NCBI RefSeq assembly: GCF_029894125.1 | Contig: NZ_JARXYZ010000046.1 | Location: 1-56,245 of the forward strand | Length of the DNA: 56,245 nt | Direction of reading: 5' to 3' | Source: Kitasatospora sp. MAA19 | GTDB lineage: Bacteria > Actinomycetota > Actinomycetes > Streptomycetales > Streptomycetaceae | In this document: positions 8,783 through 17,313 of the stretch, one piece after another | Layout of the letters: every line of letters starts with the position of its first letter | Position numbering within the stretch: the stretch's first letter is position 1 | The notes under the pieces: generated by a model | The model's database searches: none | Told to the model about the DNA's origin: nothing | The model's input: the letters and a program-made list of their open reading frames with translations, nothing else | Translations under genes and position numbers: made by a program

Positions 8783-9763
8783 TCACAGCGCTGCCCCTTC
8801 CGGGCGGTGGGTGGCGGCCGGCCGGCTGTGCTGGGTCACCAGGTGGTCGCACGGCTCGATCCCGTCGGCCAGGGCCTCGGCCGCCGCGTCGGCTTCCTCG
8901 GCTTCGGCGAGCGCCCGGTAGACGGAGGCCACCGACGGGTTCTTCCCGGTGTTCTTGCCGGTCTTGATGACCAGTTTCCCGGCGATCTCCGGCACCGGAA
9001 TGCCCTTGGCCTTGAGCGCGAGGGCGAAGGTGAGCATGTCGTCGTCGATCACCTTGGGCCGGCCGCCGTGGTTGCCCTTGGCCGCGGCGATCTGCTGGCC
9101 CTCCAGCGTCTTCTCCCGGATGTAATTGCGTTCGATCTGGGCGGCGGCGGCCAGCACGGCGAAGAACATCGCGCCCATCCCGTTCGGGTCGTAGACCCCG
9201 GTCAGCGGGCCGGTCAGCAGCTCCAGCAGGATGTCCGCCTTCTCCAGGTCGGAGGACAGCTGCATCAACTCGGCCGCGTTGCGGGCCAGGCGCTTCATCT
9301 CGTGGACAGTCAGGATGACTGCCTGGTCCGGGGCGGCCTCCTTGATGTTGTTGGCCAGCGCGAGCGCGGCCTCCATCTCGGGCCGACGGTGCACCCGGGT
9401 GGAGATCTTCTCCTGGAACACCTTCGTGCAGCCGGCCTTCTCTAGTGCGACCAACTGACTGGCGATCTCCTGCTCAGCCATCGAGCAGCGTGCGTACCCG
9501 ATCCGGATCACCGCCGAGCCGGTCTCGGCCGGCCGGACCGCCAGTGGCGGGCGCTCGACCCACACCCGGCCCGGTCCCCGGCCGGCGGGAACCAACACCT
9601 CCAGCTCCTCGCGCAGCTTGGCCACGAGGGTGAAGCGGGCGGTGTGGTACTTCGCAGCGACCTTCCCGCCGAGGGTGCGGCACGGGCTTCCCGCCGGGGC
9701 CTCGCACTTGGGACAATCGTGCCGCTCTACCGCATCTGCGGCCTGATCGTGTGTCAGATCCAT
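8783..9763 (-). CDS. tnpR: serine resolvase with N-terminal zinc module (TnpR)
   Basis: Encodes 326 residues. The catalytic domain starts at RIGYARCSMAEQEIASQL (nucleophilic Ser about residue 93) and continues through VLTVHEMKRLARN, NGMGAMFFAVLAAAAQIERN and the E-helix; a C-terminal HTH (GIPVPEIAGKLVIKTGKN, then VASVYRALAE) completes a resolvase/invertase. The first 80 residues are extra and contain CPKCEAPAGSPCRTLGG, the same module encoded alone at 1715-1990. It should resolve Tn3 cointegrates at the res site just upstream. I chose ATG 9763 because the zinc module begins directly after it; the frame extends to 9874 but overlaps the res dyads. The C-terminal tail past residue 290 is unusually long. 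Confidence 0.88.
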   Translation of the reverse strand: MDLTHDQAADAVERHDCPKCEAPAGSPCRTLGGKVAAKYHTARFTLVAKLREELEVLVPAGRGPGRVWVERPPLAVRPAETGSAVIRIGYARCSMAEQEIASQLVALEKAGCTKVFQEKISTRVHRRPEMEAALALANNIKEAAPDQAVILTVHEMKRLARNAAELMQLSSDLEKADILLELLTGPLTGVYDPNGMGAMFFAVLAAAAQIERNYIREKTLEGQQIAAAKGNHGGRPKVIDDDMLTFALALKAKGIPVPEIAGKLVIKTGKNTGKNPSVASVYRALAEAEEADAAAEALADGIEPCDHLVTQHSRPAATHRPEGAAL

Positions 9764-9900
9764 GCCGGGATTCTCGCAGAAGTGCCTCTCAGAACACGGT
9801 GGTTCTGAGAGATGTTCTGCGAACGGAGACCTGGGCAAACCGGACGCGATCCGGGCCTCTCCCAGAACTCGCACAACTGGTCATTTCTGCGAACCGCAAC
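9764..9900. promoter_or_regulatory. candidate res site / resolvase operator
   Basis: Holds a perfect inverted repeat, CTCTCAGAAC (9786-9795) and GTTCTGAGAG (9802-9811), and short dyads TTCTCGCAGAA (about 9771), GTTCTGCGAAC (about 9814) and TTTCTGCGAA (about 9886). Several paired dyads directly upstream of tnpR are the expected form of a Tn3 res region. Confidence 0.55.
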
Positions 9901-9913
9901 CCGGCGGGCGCCG

Positions 9914-10855
9914 TCATGCGTGCCAGATGATCGCGCTCGCGGAAAGGGGCGACGTCGTGAGCACGGTGAAGTAGCCGACAGTCCCGGCGTCGCTGGAGAA
10001 ACACCCCATCTGGCCGACCCGCAAGGGGACGTACCCTGGCCCGCTCGTCTGTGCCGTCAATGCGGAGCCGCACTGGTCGGGGGTCGGCGGCTTCGTCCCG
10101 CTCCAGGGAACAAGCAGTTCGCCACCGATCACCTGCGGCGAGCACGCTCCGCACAGGTACAGCGCCTCGCCTGCCAACAGCGCGGTGGCGGGCGTCGCCG
10201 CCACCGGGTGGGTGTCCGAGCCGGGCTGCGAGGGGAAGGTCAAGGTCCCCTGCCACAACACCTGGCCTGGCGTGCCGGCGGGAGTCGACGGGGGCGGTCC
10301 TGGCGACAGTGTGGCGCCGGGGCCGGCGCCGGTGCCGGTGCCGCCCGCGGACGGCCCCCCTCCTGGCTCTGCGGTGCCTGGGCTGCCCGGGGCAGGCAAG
10401 ATTGACTGGGTGGGCGCGGGCTGGGTGATGATCGGACCCGGGGACTGACGGTTCGCCAGTGCGAAGAGGCCGACGAGCAGACACAGACCGGCTCCAGCGA
10501 CAGCCCACCCCCACGACCGGGATCTGCGGGCCGCGACCGCCAGGTTGCCGACGGCGGCCCGCGCCGGGGCCGCGACGGTTGCCGAGCGCGGGGACATCGG
10601 TGGCTGCGCGGGCGCGGAGCGGGCGCGGATCACCGTCTTCGATGCCTGACGACCCGCCCGGCCTTCGGCGACGGTCTCCGGCGCGGCGTTCGGGGCCGCG
10701 TGCGAAGGCGGCCCGCCGGCCGCTGGAACGTCGAGTAGCGACGCAAGGAAGCGTCGCCACCAGTTGCCTCCGATGGCCCGCTCCGACACCGGCTCCGGGA
10801 GTGGATGGGGCGCTGCGGACAGGAGGGAGTTCATGTAGCGCCGTTTGAAGCTCAA
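9914..10855 (-). CDS. passenger: single-pass membrane-anchored protein
   Basis: About 313 residues from a TTG start at 10855 (LSFKRRYMNSLL), with GGGGAGGT six bases upstream; ATG 10834 is the alternative start. An N-terminal cytoplasmic part of about 110 residues precedes one membrane segment (WGWAVAGAGLCLLVGLFALA). After it comes a Pro/Gly/Thr-rich linker and a presumably extracellular C-terminal domain with two Cys pairs (YLCGACSPQ and GQMGCFSSDAG). Function unknown. The TTG overlaps the stop of the upstream passenger gene, so the two are coupled. Confidence 0.65.
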   Translation of the reverse strand: MSFKRRYMNSLLSAAPHPLPEPVSERAIGGNWWRRFLASLLDVPAAGGPPSHAAPNAAPETVAEGRAGRQASKTVIRARSAPAQPPMSPRSATVAAPARAAVGNLAVAARRSRSWGWAVAGAGLCLLVGLFALANRQSPGPIITQPAPTQSILPAPGSPGTAEPGGGPSAGGTGTGAGPGATLSPGPPPSTPAGTPGQVLWQGTLTFPSQPGSDTHPVAATPATALLAGEALYLCGACSPQVIGGELLVPWSGTKPPTPDQCGSALTAQTSGPGYVPLRVGQMGCFSSDAGTVGYFTVLTTSPLSASAIIWHA

Positions 10856-11376
10856 CTGCTCACCTCCCCAGTCGTCTCGGCCTGTGGCTGGACGGGCATC
10901 GGCGGATGCTCCGGCCCAGATGGGACGGTCACTGGAGCATCCGGGTTCCGCTCGGCCTGTGGCTGGACGGGCATCGGCGGATGCTCCGGCCCAGATGGGA
11001 CGGTCACTGGAGCATCCGGGTTCCGCTCGCCTGCATCCGGACTTCCGCCCTGGACGACCTCCTGCACTGTGCGTAGGGACCCCAGCTGTCGCAGCAGTGC
11101 GGGGGCGGAAGCACCGGCGGCCACGGCCGCGTACAAGCCGGTGATCTGAGAGTGAAGAAGCCAACCCACCAGGGCCCCGAGCAGCAGCCGGCTGACGGCT
11201 GCTGCCAGATCCGCCGGCGGGTCCACGTAGGCGCGCAGTGGCGGGAGCCTGCGGCGCTTGGCGTCCCGGGCCCGGCGCCGCGCCGCCTGCCACGTCAGCA
11301 CACGCCCGTTGAACACAAGTGCTTCGATCATTGCACCGCCGACCGCCCCGTAGGCCGCGCCGTGGATCCAGTCCAC
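10852..11376 (-). CDS. passenger: small membrane-associated protein
   Basis: About 174 residues. The start chosen is GTG 11376 (VDWIHGAAYGAVGGAMIEALV), with a run of G residues a few bases upstream; TTG 11388 is possible. Two hydrophobic stretches (GAAYGAVGGAMIEALVF and LLLGALVGWLLHSQITGLYAAVAAG) flank a basic loop. The C-terminus is a tandem 25-residue repeat (ERNPDAPVTVPSGPEHPPMP followed by VQPQA, twice). Topology resembles small holin-like or anchor proteins but no family is recognised. It lies between tnpA and the other passenger gene. Confidence 0.65.
   Translation of the reverse strand: MDWIHGAAYGAVGGAMIEALVFNGRVLTWQAARRRARDAKRRRLPPLRAYVDPPADLAAAVSRLLLGALVGWLLHSQITGLYAAVAAGASAPALLRQLGSLRTVQEVVQGGSPDAGERNPDAPVTVPSGPEHPPMPVQPQAERNPDAPVTVPSGPEHPPMPVQPQAETTGEVSS
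10878..11027 (+). repeat. 75-bp tandem repeat, two units
   Basis: Units at 10878-10952 and 10953-11027 appear base-identical and lie in frame near the 3' end of the small passenger gene, giving a 25-residue Pro-rich duplication. Confidence 0.85.
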
Positions 11377-11490
11377 CTGGCCCCCCAATCGTCGCGGACA
11401 TAATCCAGCAGTTGACCGCGGCGGATCAACCGGATCCGCGCAATCGCCACAGTCGCAACGCGATTTGCAGCCTGCCGAAATGAGGGTGCG

Positions 11491-14400
11491 TCATATCCCA
11501 GCGCCCTGGGTCGGCTGCTCGGAACGCGGCCCGGGCACCGTCGCAACCGACGGGAGGAGGTGGAGGCGGGAGTTCATGTCCAGCTCGAACCGGCCGTAGG
11601 GGTTCACGTGGGTCCAGAACAACGGGGAGAGGCCGCGCCGGTCGGCGTCGGTCAGGCGGTCGGCCCACTTCGGCTCGGCCAGGACCTGCTGGATCAGCAG
11701 CGTGTTGACGTGGACCAGGGCGGACTGGAGCAGGTGCAGCGCGAGCATGCTGACCTCCATGCTCTCCCGGTCCTCGCCGGTCAGGTCGCCGTCCTTGCCG
11801 TAGAACAGGTCCTTGTTCGCCGAGTTCCAGTTCTCCACCACCTGCAGCCCCTCGTTGATCTCCCGGCGAAGTCCCTCGTCCGCCAGGTAGTCGCAGATGA
11901 ACGCCGTACGCACCGCCCGCCCCAGCTCCTCGATCGCCTGGAACGTCGGGTGCTTGGGGCCGCCCCGGGTGAAGCGTCGCAGCACCTGCTCGGCCTCCGC
12001 CGTACCGAGCCGCAGCGCGGTGGTGTACTTCACGATCTGGTCGTACTGCTGGGCGATCAGGCCCCAGTTGATGGTGCGGCTCTTCGGGGTGAGCACCGGG
12101 GCCAGCGTCGGCCACTCGCCGTCCTCGTCGGTGCCCGGCCGATACAGGGTGGCACGGCCGATGTTCTTGAGCCGGGGCAGCAGCTTGAAGTCGAGCATGT
12201 GCGCGAACGCGAACCCGACGATGGACGCGCCGTGGGTGTCGGTGTACTGGCGATCCACCTCGGTGTCGGTGCAGTGCCGCAGCACGCCCTCGATCATCGC
12301 GGCGACCTCGGACGCCGAGCAGTGCTTGAGCTGGGAGTAGATGCACACCGACTTCCGCTCGACGTGCCAGTAGATCATCACCCCGGGCCCTCGGTAGCGC
12401 TGGTGCCACTCGGTCATCAGATTCGAGGACCAGGCGCCGAATTTGCGGCTGTCGGAGGCGCACGCCGTCCCGGTGCCCCACCAGCCCTTGTCCCGGGCGG
12501 CGAAGGTGGCGTTGACCAGCTTCACCACCGCAGCGCGCATGTTGGCCCGGTTGACGAACAGGTGCCGCACCCGGCGAAGCGTCGCCTCCGTCTCGCCGTG
12601 CTTGCCAGTCACCGCCACGCGCTTGATGCCCATGTTGGTGCCCAGGGCGAACAGCACCAGCAGCAGCCGGCGCCGCAGCTTGTCCTGGGGCAGGTTCTGG
12701 CGGGTGGCCACCGAGGAGAACTCCTCGGTGAAGCCGACGTCGAACTCGGCGTACTTGAGCATGTCCAGCAGGTCGATCGTGCCCCAGCGGCGCTCGATCT
12801 CGGCCTTCACCGCCGTCAGGTTCTCCGGCTCCTCCTGCTTGTCCAGCGGCGGGACCTTGATCCACGGCTCGCCTCGCCGGATGGTGACTGTCACCCCGCC
12901 GGCCGTGCCGTCCACCAACGCCTGCTCCAGACGGTCCAGGGCCTCACGGTGGCGCTTCTGCAGGGCCGCGATGAACTCGGCTGGGTCCTGCGGATGCCCC
13001 AGCGCGTCGTAGTGCACGTCGCGGTTGTCCTCGAAGTCGGCCGGCAGGTCGTCCTCCGGATTGCGCCACCGGTTCGCACCGACCACCCAGATCTCCCGGC
13101 GCCGCAACGCGTCCCGCAGCGAGACCAGCACGCACAGCTCGTACGGGATCCGCTCCACCCGGCCCTTGTCGTCCACCACCGCCGCCCGCCACTGGGCCGG
13201 CACCACCCCCTCCAGCGGCACCGTCTCGGCCGGGTCGAAGAACGCCCCCTCCTTGAGCGGCTGGTCCAGGTACCGCTCCAGCAGCTCGATCGCGTCCATC
13301 ACCGGCCGGTGCGCGTCGTTGTTGCTCTTGAGCGTCAGCGCCTTGAGCAGCGGCTTGAGCATCCGGCGCCAGTGCCCCGAGTACGACGAGCGCAGCACGG
13401 TCCGCACCCTCGCCTGGTACTGGCGCTCGTTCGCCGCGGCCTCCGCCGCCAGCGCCTTGAGCGTCTTCTCACCGCCCATCACCGGGTAGATCACCCGCCG
13501 CACGATGCCCGACGGCTCTGCCAGCGCGGCCTCCGCGACCCGCAGCAGCATCGCGTCCTTGCCCCGGATCTTCTTCAACTCGTTGGTGAACTCCTTGTCC
13601 ACCTTCTTCTCCGCCCGGGTGTTGATCCGCAGCACCAGCTGGGTGAACAGGTCCACCAACGAGTCGGTGATCTCCGCCTCCCGCACGTGGCACAGCGCGG
13701 CCAGCAGCGTCCAGCGCACCTCCGGCTTCATCCGCGGCGGCAGCAGGTTGGCCGGGTACTCCTTCGAGGCCCGCGCCCGCCACGACTCCACCAGCTTCTC
13801 CGACACGTTCGCGAACAGGTCCCCGGGCAGCGCGAGCCGGCGCACCCGCTCCAGCTTGTTGATCTCCGCGAACAGGCTGTCCAGCCCAGGCGCCCCCGGG
13901 TCGGCCTTGAGCTCGGCGAAGAACGCCCGACCGCCGCCCGCCGACGTCGCCTCCTCCGCGCCGCCGTCACCGTCCTCCTGATCGCCCGTCACCAGCTCGT
14001 CCAGCCGTGCCCGGGTCAGCTGAGACAGCCGACGCACCGTCCGCCGGCAGAACTGCGTCTCGAAGTCCTTCACCGCGCTCGCCACCAGCCGGCGCACCTG
14101 CCCCGGCGCCGGCGGCTCGATCCGCTCGTTGCGGCACCGGGCCACCACCGCCTCCGCCAGCCGCTCGCGCGACAGCTCCACCGGGCACAGCTCAGTGGCC
14201 AGCCACTCCGTCAACCTGGCCTGGTCGTCCTCGGTAGTGGGCCGGAAGCCGTAGACCGAGCGGATCTCCACCCGGTGCCGCTGAATCGCCTTGCCCAGCC
14301 AGTCGTAGGACCCCCACTCCCCGACCGGCACCTTCACCTGCTGGGCCACGTACCCGACCACCGCGCCCGGCACCTCCCCGGACCCCTCCGGGAACCGCGC

Positions 14401-14535
14401 CTCCACCTCGAAGAACTTCAACAGCAACGCGAACCCGAGGCGATTCGCCCCGGACTTGTTCCGCAGCCGCCCCATGTCCTCCTCCAGCAGCGTCCAGACG
14501 GAGATCAGCTCCTCCGGCTCCCACTCCTGCTGCAC
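11491..14535 (-). CDS. tnpA: Tn3-family transposase TnpA
   Basis: Encodes 1014 residues, the normal length for a Tn3-family DDE transposase. The N-terminal part (RNKSGANRLGFALLLKFFEV) is the DUF4158-type DNA-binding region. Catalytic landmarks: ACASDSRKFGAWSS (Asp about 695), QYTDTHGASIVGF (Asp about 765), and LQVVENWNSANKDLFYGKDG (Glu about 900). PRLKNIGRATLYRP after the second Asp is also typical. The frame has no interruption. It begins about 110 nt inside the right terminal repeat and is transcribed inwards. A 1002-codon frame on the other strand is only its shadow. Confidence 0.97.
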   Translation of the reverse strand: MQQEWEPEELISVWTLLEEDMGRLRNKSGANRLGFALLLKFFEVEARFPEGSGEVPGAVVGYVAQQVKVPVGEWGSYDWLGKAIQRHRVEIRSVYGFRPTTEDDQARLTEWLATELCPVELSRERLAEAVVARCRNERIEPPAPGQVRRLVASAVKDFETQFCRRTVRRLSQLTRARLDELVTGDQEDGDGGAEEATSAGGGRAFFAELKADPGAPGLDSLFAEINKLERVRRLALPGDLFANVSEKLVESWRARASKEYPANLLPPRMKPEVRWTLLAALCHVREAEITDSLVDLFTQLVLRINTRAEKKVDKEFTNELKKIRGKDAMLLRVAEAALAEPSGIVRRVIYPVMGGEKTLKALAAEAAANERQYQARVRTVLRSSYSGHWRRMLKPLLKALTLKSNNDAHRPVMDAIELLERYLDQPLKEGAFFDPAETVPLEGVVPAQWRAAVVDDKGRVERIPYELCVLVSLRDALRRREIWVVGANRWRNPEDDLPADFEDNRDVHYDALGHPQDPAEFIAALQKRHREALDRLEQALVDGTAGGVTVTIRRGEPWIKVPPLDKQEEPENLTAVKAEIERRWGTIDLLDMLKYAEFDVGFTEEFSSVATRQNLPQDKLRRRLLLVLFALGTNMGIKRVAVTGKHGETEATLRRVRHLFVNRANMRAAVVKLVNATFAARDKGWWGTGTACASDSRKFGAWSSNLMTEWHQRYRGPGVMIYWHVERKSVCIYSQLKHCSASEVAAMIEGVLRHCTDTEVDRQYTDTHGASIVGFAFAHMLDFKLLPRLKNIGRATLYRPGTDEDGEWPTLAPVLTPKSRTINWGLIAQQYDQIVKYTTALRLGTAEAEQVLRRFTRGGPKHPTFQAIEELGRAVRTAFICDYLADEGLRREINEGLQVVENWNSANKDLFYGKDGDLTGEDRESMEVSMLALHLLQSALVHVNTLLIQQVLAEPKWADRLTDADRRGLSPLFWTHVNPYGRFELDMNSRLHLLPSVATVPGPRSEQPTQGAGI

Positions 14536-14647
14536 AACCCCTCCTCGGCCTCGGCCACGCCAGCGTGATCAAGATGCCGACGGCCAGCCCGGCCGGGACG
14601 AGAACACCGAAACCCGTGACAACAGCCCGTCAAATCGGCTACGCAGA

Positions 14648-14687
14648 GCTACTTGTCCCTCTGCCGTAGCTACCCGAGCGCAGGGCC
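14648..14687 (-). repeat. Tn3 terminal inverted repeat, right
   Basis: Inverted copy of 8631-8670; the outer 27 bp are perfect. It is followed at once by GACAC. Confidence 0.9.
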
Positions 14688-14692
14688 GACAC
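14688..14692 (+). repeat. target-site duplication, right copy
   Basis: GACAC, identical to 8626-8630. Confidence 0.9.
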
Positions 14693-14965
14693 GGGACGGC
14701 GGAGCGAGACCGGTTCCGCTGTCCCTCCTTCGCCGGAGGGTGTCGTACGGAAGTAGTCGGCGCGCAGGGACCGGAAGACGGACTCCTTGACCTCTCAGGT
14801 CACAGCTCCGCAGCGGCTCCAAGGAGCTGCCTGGGCCCGGAGTGCGGGCGCCAGGGCCGACCCGCGCCCTAGCGGCGGCAGCGGCTAGCTGCCCCCCCTT
14901 CGGGCCGCCGTCCTGCGGCCGCCGCCACGCGGGCCGAGCACGGCTGGCTCCGTCTCGATCGAGCC

Positions 14966-15175
14966 TTGCGGACGCACGACTACACGAACCTCGTCGAGAC
15001 AGCCGAAGACTGGGCGGAGACCGACCGCACGCTCGACGATGACCTGCAGGTCTATGGTCGGCCGTCCGCGATCTTTGGCGACCAAGATCCGCATTCGGCC
15101 AAGACCCTTGGCTACGCCTCCGGCGATTCAACCGCTCCGCTCGCCGTCTCGGCAGTTGCCCGCTTCCTCGGCCTG
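14966..15175 (+). pseudogene. remnant of a conserved hypothetical gene
   Basis: The frame reads THDYTNLVETAEDWAETDRT then LDDDLQVYGRPSAIFGDQDP and HSAKTLGYASGDST. I recall this GRPS..FG..DP...KTLGYA pattern from a widespread Streptomyces hypothetical family. Here it has no proper start and the similarity fades after about 70 codons; the frame then runs into the antisense of the DUF397 gene. It is probably a truncated copy, about 270 bp from the transposon edge. Confidence 0.35.
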
Positions 15176-15249
15176 GCGAACGGTGTAGACCACCGGAGCG
15201 ACGCCGAACGCCAAGTCCCCGACAGTAACGGGGCGTTCACCCGAATCGG

Positions 15250-15474
15250 TCAGGCAGTGAACGTCTTTGCGAACTTTAGGAGCTCCGTGAACGCCTCGGG
15301 CGTGATGAGTAGGGCCGGGCCGTCGGGGTCTTTCGAGTCGCGGATGGCGACGGCATCGTAGGGCGTGCCGGTCAGGTTGGCGATCTCAACACAGTTGTTC
15401 CCGGATCCGCTGTAGGACGACTTGATCCAGTCGGCCACGTCGGCGAGTTCGGGGGCGGTGGTGTGCTTGGTCAT
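15250..15474 (-). CDS. DUF397 family protein
   Basis: Encodes 74 residues beginning MTKHTTAPELADVADWIKSSYSGSGNNCVEIA. The WxKSSYSG...NCVEVA signature and the following AIRDSKDPDGPALLITPEAFTELL define DUF397. These small proteins accompany XRE-DUF5753 regulators in Streptomyces and modulate them. Its ATG overlaps the stop of the upstream XRE gene, so expression is coupled. Confidence 0.93.
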   Translation of the reverse strand: MTKHTTAPELADVADWIKSSYSGSGNNCVEIANLTGTPYDAVAIRDSKDPDGPALLITPEAFTELLKFAKTFTA

Positions 15475-16349
15475 CAGATGCTGGTCTCTCGAATGAGTTG
15501 TTGCAGGAATCCGGGCGTCGCCTCGGCCGGGAGCGCCGAGCGGGACAACGACTCGAAGCTGCGGACGAAGGTGCCGACGTCGCGCGGCTTGTCCGTGATG
15601 GACATCCCGGCGCCGGCGGTGTCCACCTGGACCGTGGCGGGCAGCCTGTCGCCGAGGTCCAGGAGTGTGAAGTCGGCGAGCGCCAGGTAGCCGCGGTTGG
15701 CCTGGGGGAGGACCTGCACCGTCACGGTGTCGAGCCGCGCGAGGCGCAGGATCTCCTCGTACTGCTCGCACATGGTGCTCTCGTCGCCGACGACGTACCG
15801 TATCGCGGGCTCGTAGAGGATCGCCCACAACTTGACGGGATCGTCCGGATCATGCAGGCGTTCCTTGCGGGCCATTCGCAGATCGACGGACTTCTGGATG
15901 AAGTCGCTGGTCGTCTCCTCGATGGGCTTGGCGAGTAAGTGGAGTGCCTGGGCGTAGCGCCGGGTCTGGAGCAGGCCGAGTACGACGGTCGGGTGGAAGG
16001 CCCGGATAGCCTGTGCGGCGCTTTCGACGCCGAGGAATCGCGGCATCGACGGCGCCATGGTGGCCGCTGTGTAGGGCGTCCACCAGTCCTGGCGGGCGGC
16101 GGTGCGCTGGAGCTCCACCAGCCGGTCGACCTGGTCGTCGTCGTCGACGCCGTACCTGTCGAGGAGTTTGCGCAGGTCTCCCGCGCTGCGCAGGTCTTGC
16201 AGTCCGGTCTCGACGCGCTGGAGTTTCGTCTCGGAGAATCTCAGGCCCTTGACGGCGTCTTCGAGGGTGACGCCGGCCTGCTGGCGCAGTTCGCGGAGGT
16301 CGTGGCCGAGTTCGATGCGCCGTGCTGTCGGCCGTGGCCGTGCTGACAC
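15474..16349 (-). CDS. XRE-family regulator with DUF5753
   Basis: Encodes about 291 residues. An N-terminal XRE helix-turn-helix (LGHDLRELRQQAGVTLEDAV, then FSETKLQRVETG) is followed by the DUF5753 domain (WWTPYTAATMAPSMPRFLGV, LLQTRRYAQALH, RYVVGDESTMCEQ, VQVLPQANRGYLA). I chose GTG 16349 because GGGAGG sits about seven bases upstream; ATG 16370 is an alternative. These regulators work with DUF397 partners, usually on development or neighbouring genes. The gene is divergent from the nucleotide/sugar cluster at 16.6 kb, so it may regulate that cluster (inference). Confidence 0.92.
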   Translation of the reverse strand: MSARPRPTARRIELGHDLRELRQQAGVTLEDAVKGLRFSETKLQRVETGLQDLRSAGDLRKLLDRYGVDDDDQVDRLVELQRTAARQDWWTPYTAATMAPSMPRFLGVESAAQAIRAFHPTVVLGLLQTRRYAQALHLLAKPIEETTSDFIQKSVDLRMARKERLHDPDDPVKLWAILYEPAIRYVVGDESTMCEQYEEILRLARLDTVTVQVLPQANRGYLALADFTLLDLGDRLPATVQVDTAGAGMSITDKPRDVGTFVRSFESLSRSALPAEATPGFLQQLIRETSI

Positions 16350-16624
16350 GTGGTTGCCTCCCGGGTGCATGCGTCTACCGCCCGTGCTGATGCGCGCAGT
16401 GTGGCACGTCACGTGCTCGCCACACCAGGCCATGCGTTTGCGCTGGCATGTGCCATCTCCTCGGCGCCGGGTGATTCAACGCAGATTCAGTTGCAGATTC
16501 AGCGTAAGCGCGCCACCTTGATGACACGCCCTGTTTGACGGGGCATCAGCGGCGGATTCGCCCTGGCGTCGCGGACGCCGCAGCGCCGCCGGTTCCTCGA
16601 CGACGAGCCCCCCTTTGGCAGGCC

Positions 16625-17161
16625 ATGATGACGTCCTCCACCCCCGCGCACCCGCTCCCGGATCCCGGGCCCATCCGGCCCCCGCGTTCCCGCCGGCGCC
16701 TTGCCCGGCTGCCCGCTCCGCTGTGGCTCGCCTCCGCCGCCGAAGGCGACCGGGACGCGACCCTCGCGTCGTGGCCGGGCAGGCCCGGCGGTCTGCTGCT
16801 GCTGCCCTGCGGGGTGCGCTGGGACGCTGTCCGGCTGCCGGAACGGCTCGGCCTGGCCGTCCTGGAGGCGCTCCTGCGCGATGCCGCAGAGCCGGGCCCG
16901 GTCCTGCACGACCGCGACACCGCGCTCGTCTACGTCCTCATCCCGCCGGACAGCGGCGTCGACTGGGGCAGGAAGAACGCGCGGGCGCGGCTGCTGTCCA
17001 CCGGCTGTTACCTCGCCGTCCCCTCGCCCGAACTCGGCTTCCTGAACCGGGCGGTCGTGTGGGCTCACATGCCGCCCCTGCCCGCGCCGACCGACCCGCG
17101 CGACCTCGCCGCCGCGCTCGACACCGTCGCGGCCATGCCCTCAGTCGCCGCGGCGGCCTGA
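16625..17161 (+). CDS. hypothetical protein of primase/polymerase-like type
   Basis: Encodes about 178 residues from MMTSSTPAHP. The central part, PGGLLLLPCGVRWDAVRLPE and TALVYVLIPPDSGVDWGRKN, resembles a family of Streptomyces proteins often labelled bifunctional DNA primase/polymerase N-terminal domain, but here only the small core is present and I see no catalytic acidic cluster. It is the first gene after the divergent XRE gene. The function remains open. Confidence 0.6.
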   Translation: MMTSSTPAHPLPDPGPIRPPRSRRRLARLPAPLWLASAAEGDRDATLASWPGRPGGLLLLPCGVRWDAVRLPERLGLAVLEALLRDAAEPGPVLHDRDTALVYVLIPPDSGVDWGRKNARARLLSTGCYLAVPSPELGFLNRAVVWAHMPPLPAPTDPRDLAAALDTVAAMPSVAAAA

Positions 17162-17313
17162 CCACCCCTTCGACTCCACACCGGCCGACGGACTGGACCC
17201 CTTCCGGCCGGTGTGGCCCGGGCGGGCCCGGCCCGCCTCCCCCGCGGAGGCCGGGCCCGCTCACTCTCGCTCCCGGCACCGACGGTGCCGGACTCGCCAG
17301 AACGGAGCACGCG
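17162..17313. other. intergenic with hairpins
   Basis: Contains a long GC hairpin (GGGCCCGGCC with GGCCGGGCCC, about 17224-17256) and a smaller one (CGGCACCGACGGTGCCG, about 17275). These may terminate or attenuate transcription before the kinase gene. Confidence 0.4.

Larger units (their letters stand above)
8631..14687. mobile_element. complete Tn3-family transposon
   Basis: A 6057-bp element with matching ends and a 5-bp target duplication (GACAC on both sides). The ends begin GGCCCTGCGCTCGGGTAGCT and match over the first 40 positions with two mismatches (8631-8670 against 14648-14687), weakening beyond that. On the minus strand it carries tnpA (14535 to 11491), two passenger membrane-protein genes, and a serine resolvase gene at the far end. 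A res-like cluster of short dyads lies upstream of the resolvase. Both ends, transposase and resolvase are intact, so it may still be mobile. The outer terminus is GGCC rather than the GGGG common in the family. Confidence 0.95.

Noticed and set aside
9771..9900. SOS/LexA boxes
   Set aside because: TTCTGCGAA dyads do not match the actinobacterial GAAC...GTTC form; resolvase sites explain them better.
11560..14568. A 1002-codon open frame on the plus strand
   Set aside because: It mirrors tnpA exactly and is a GC-rich antisense shadow; the product is His/Arg/Leu low-complexity.
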